Origin: an uncultured Ruminococcus sp.
GTDB taxonomy: Bacteria; Bacillota; Clostridia; Oscillospirales; CAG-272
Length of the DNA: 8,114 nucleotides
Assembly (NCBI GenBank): GCA_902791785.1
Contig: CADAXH010000069.1
Span: forward strand, 1 to 8,114
Reading direction: 5' to 3'
Both the position numbers and the translations under genes were made by a program. A model generated the notes under the pieces. That model did not search any database. It saw nothing but the letters and a program-made list of their open reading frames with translations, and had not been told where the DNA came from. How positions within the stretch are numbered: the first letter of the stretch is position 1; every line of letters begins with the position of its first letter. This document shows, piece after piece, positions 6,699 to 8,114 of this stretch.

Positions 6699-7877
6699 AT
6701 GCGTGTATCCATTTTGTGCAAATACGGAGAAATAGCCCTCAAAGGCATGAACAGACACATTTTTGAAAAGCTTCTCCGTGACAGAATAAAGAGAAGAATT
6801 GCCGAGTTCGGCAAATTCAAGGTTTACACTATCCAGAGCACACTGTATATTCTTCCCCTCGACGACGAATGCGACTCGGAAGGGGCGTACAGCGCGGCAA
6901 AAAGAACATTCGGTATTGCTGCTGTATCCAAAGCATTCGAGACGGAAAAAGACATGGATTCAATACTGAATGTGGCAAGAACGGAAATACCGAAATACCT
7001 TGAAGGCAAAAGATCTTTCAAGGTTGAATCAAAACGTTCTGACAAAAAGTTTCCTCTCAGTTCTCCTGAGATTTCAAACGAGGTCGGAGGAGCAATTCTC
7101 CAGGCCATGAACGGAAGAGTCAAAGTCGATGTACACAATCCCGAATGCGTCATAAGAGTTGAAATCCGCGACAACGCGGCATATGTGTGCACAAACCAGG
7201 AGAGCGCCGCAGGCGGAATGCCTACAGGAAGCAACGGAAAAGGACTGCTTCTCCTCTCCGGAGGTATCGATTCTCCCGTCGCAGGATACATGATGGGAAG
7301 AAGAGGTGTTGTGATAGAAGCCGTTCATTATGAGAGTTTCCCATACACGAGTGAGAGAGCAAGAGACAAAGTGATAGAACTCGCAAGACTCATTTCCCAG
7401 TACTGCGGAGAAATACATGTTCACGTTGTTTCGCTTACAAAACTCCAGGAAGCAATAAGGGACAAATGCGACGAAGAATACTCCACTCTTCTGCTCAGAA
7501 GAAGCATGATGAGAATAGCCGACAGAATTGATGAAAAGTACTACTGCAAGGCAATCATAACAGGTGAATCCCTCGGACAGGTGGCAAGTCAGACAATGGA
7601 AGCCCTGAATGTCACCAACCCTCTTGCAAACCGACCTGTTTTCAGACCTCTCATAGGCACAGACAAGGAAGAGATTGTTACTATTGCGAGAAAAATAGGG
7701 ACATTTGAGACGTCGATCCAGCCGTATGAAGACTGCTGCACCGTATTCACTCCGAGACATCCGAAAACAAGACCTGACATAAATGACGTCATAGAACAAG
7801 AAAAAATACTCGACCCGATTCCAATGGAAGACGAGGCATTTGAAAACGAATACACAATCACAGTAGGTTCGAAATAG
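6699..7877 (+). CDS. thiI: tRNA 4-thiouridine sulfurtransferase ThiI
   Basis: ThiI adenylates U8 of tRNA and transfers sulfur from a cysteine desulfurase to make 4-thiouridine, a near-UV sensor; in some bacteria it also supplies sulfur for thiamine thiazole. The 392-residue protein begins with an N-terminal ferredoxin-like domain (YGEIALKGMNR at 9-19), continues with a THUMP domain (about 60-165) and a PP-loop ATPase domain with LLLSGGIDSPVAGYM at 184-198. EDCCTVF places Cys346/Cys347 at the position of the catalytic Cys344 of E. coli. There is no C-terminal rhodanese domain, as in Bacillus ThiI (about 400 residues), so sulfur must pass directly from a partner desulfurase; none is encoded in this window. 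AAAGGA lies seven bases before the ATG. It is divergent from the zapA operon, and no T-tract terminator is visible after the stop. Confidence 0.96.
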   Translation: MRVSILCKYGEIALKGMNRHIFEKLLRDRIKRRIAEFGKFKVYTIQSTLYILPLDDECDSEGAYSAAKRTFGIAAVSKAFETEKDMDSILNVARTEIPKYLEGKRSFKVESKRSDKKFPLSSPEISNEVGGAILQAMNGRVKVDVHNPECVIRVEIRDNAAYVCTNQESAAGGMPTGSNGKGLLLLSGGIDSPVAGYMMGRRGVVIEAVHYESFPYTSERARDKVIELARLISQYCGEIHVHVVSLTKLQEAIRDKCDEEYSTLLLRRSMMRIADRIDEKYYCKAIITGESLGQVASQTMEALNVTNPLANRPVFRPLIGTDKEEIVTIARKIGTFETSIQPYEDCCTVFTPRHPKTRPDINDVIEQEKILDPIPMEDEAFENEYTITVGSK

Positions 7878-8114
7878 CAACAAGCTTTCCCGCCGTGAAC
7901 CCTCACACGAATAAATTCGCGTGCTTCCCTTAAATGTATAAATACACGTAGTCTCTTTAGGAGACAGGAACTACGTTACTACAGATACGACCCAAACTCA
8001 GATACTTACGACACCATTGTCGAAAGTCCCGCATTAAGGTTAATTAGTGTAGATAACGTGCAGGTGGTTCTCTTGGTGACCTGAGGAACTTTTGCCTCAA
8101 GTTCCAACCTCTCC
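7878..8114. ncRNA. Structured non-coding region, class and strand unknown
   Basis: The 237 bases after thiI have no convincing reading frame but contain many complementary segments. GTGA/TCAC (7895-7898, 7903-7906) is followed by an imperfect hairpin at 7906-7923. ACGTAGT (7946-7952) pairs with ACTACGT (7970-7976) around an inner CTC/GAG stem. CGACA/TGTCG (8009-8013, 8018-8022) has a four-base loop. CAGGT/ACCTG (8061-8065, 8079-8083) is followed at once by GGAACTT/AAGTTCC (8085-8091, 8099-8105). A long-range helix joins 7973-7983 to 8048-8059: eleven pairs with one bulged A at 8053. No run of T marks a terminator on either strand. I do not recognise tmRNA, RNase P RNA, SRP RNA, 6S RNA, a tRNA, an rRNA or a common riboswitch, though the element may be cut by the window edge. 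It could be a free RNA or a leader of the next gene. Confidence 0.45.

Noticed and set aside
7074..7883. Long minus-strand frame of 269 codons opposite thiI
   Set aside because: It lies almost entirely antisense to the clearly conserved thiI, its translation is rich in Cys, Phe and Ser with no domain, and it has no operon context.
7895..7923. Hairpins right after thiI as a rho-independent terminator
   Set aside because: Neither the 7895-7906 nor the 7906-7923 hairpin is followed by a T tract, and on the minus strand there is none either.
7878..8114. tRNA, tmRNA, RNase P RNA or SRP RNA at the right end
   Set aside because: No CCA-ended tRNA-like domain, no tag-peptide frame, no GAGGAAAGTCC block and no SRP helix 8 motif could be found on either strand, although the region may be incomplete.
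1..8114. CRISPR array, insertion sequence or phage genes
   Set aside because: No regularly spaced repeats, transposase, integrase or terminal inverted repeats were seen; all the recognised genes are ordinary chromosomal genes.

Overview
The window looks like chromosomal DNA of a Bacillota (Firmicutes) bacterium, most likely of the class Clostridia. This is inferred from ThiI without a rhodanese domain, a short ZapA next to a U32 protein, purine-rich Shine-Dalgarno sites, frequent AGA arginine codons and moderate GC. It uses the standard code. No phage, insertion sequence, CRISPR array, tRNA or rRNA gene was recognised.

Layout. One tightly packed leftward operon occupies positions 1 to 6588. 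In transcription order it holds zapA (cell division), a large RlhA-like U32/DUF3656 protein (candidate RNA hydroxylation), maf (nucleotide pyrophosphatase), nth (endonuclease III), rarA (replication-fork AAA+ ATPase), a Gfo/Idh/MocA-type oxidoreductase, rnhA (RNase HI) and the 5' part of a lipoprotein gene that runs off the left edge. Adjacent genes overlap by up to 40 bases or are separated by at most 20, so one transcript with translational coupling is likely. thiI (tRNA 4-thiouridine synthesis) is transcribed divergently from 6699 to 7877.

The 110 bases between zapA and thiI hold a candidate promoter for each direction. The two appear to face each other and overlap, and a 7+7 inverted repeat sits on the leftward -10 box. 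The last 237 bases (7878-8114) have no convincing reading frame but contain several strong inverted repeats, including an 11-bp long-range helix with one bulged base. I regard this as a probable structured RNA, or a leader of a gene beyond the right edge, that I cannot assign to a class.

How the genes fit together. The operon is mostly genome and RNA maintenance: Nth repairs oxidised pyrimidines, RNase HI removes RNA from hybrids, RarA acts at stalled forks, Maf hydrolyses non-canonical nucleotides and ZapA promotes the Z ring. The U32 protein and ThiI both point to RNA modification. The oxidoreductase and the lipoprotein have no evident link to this theme. I found no clear novel multi-gene system; the most interesting signals are the unassigned structured region at the right end and the crossed promoter arrangement.
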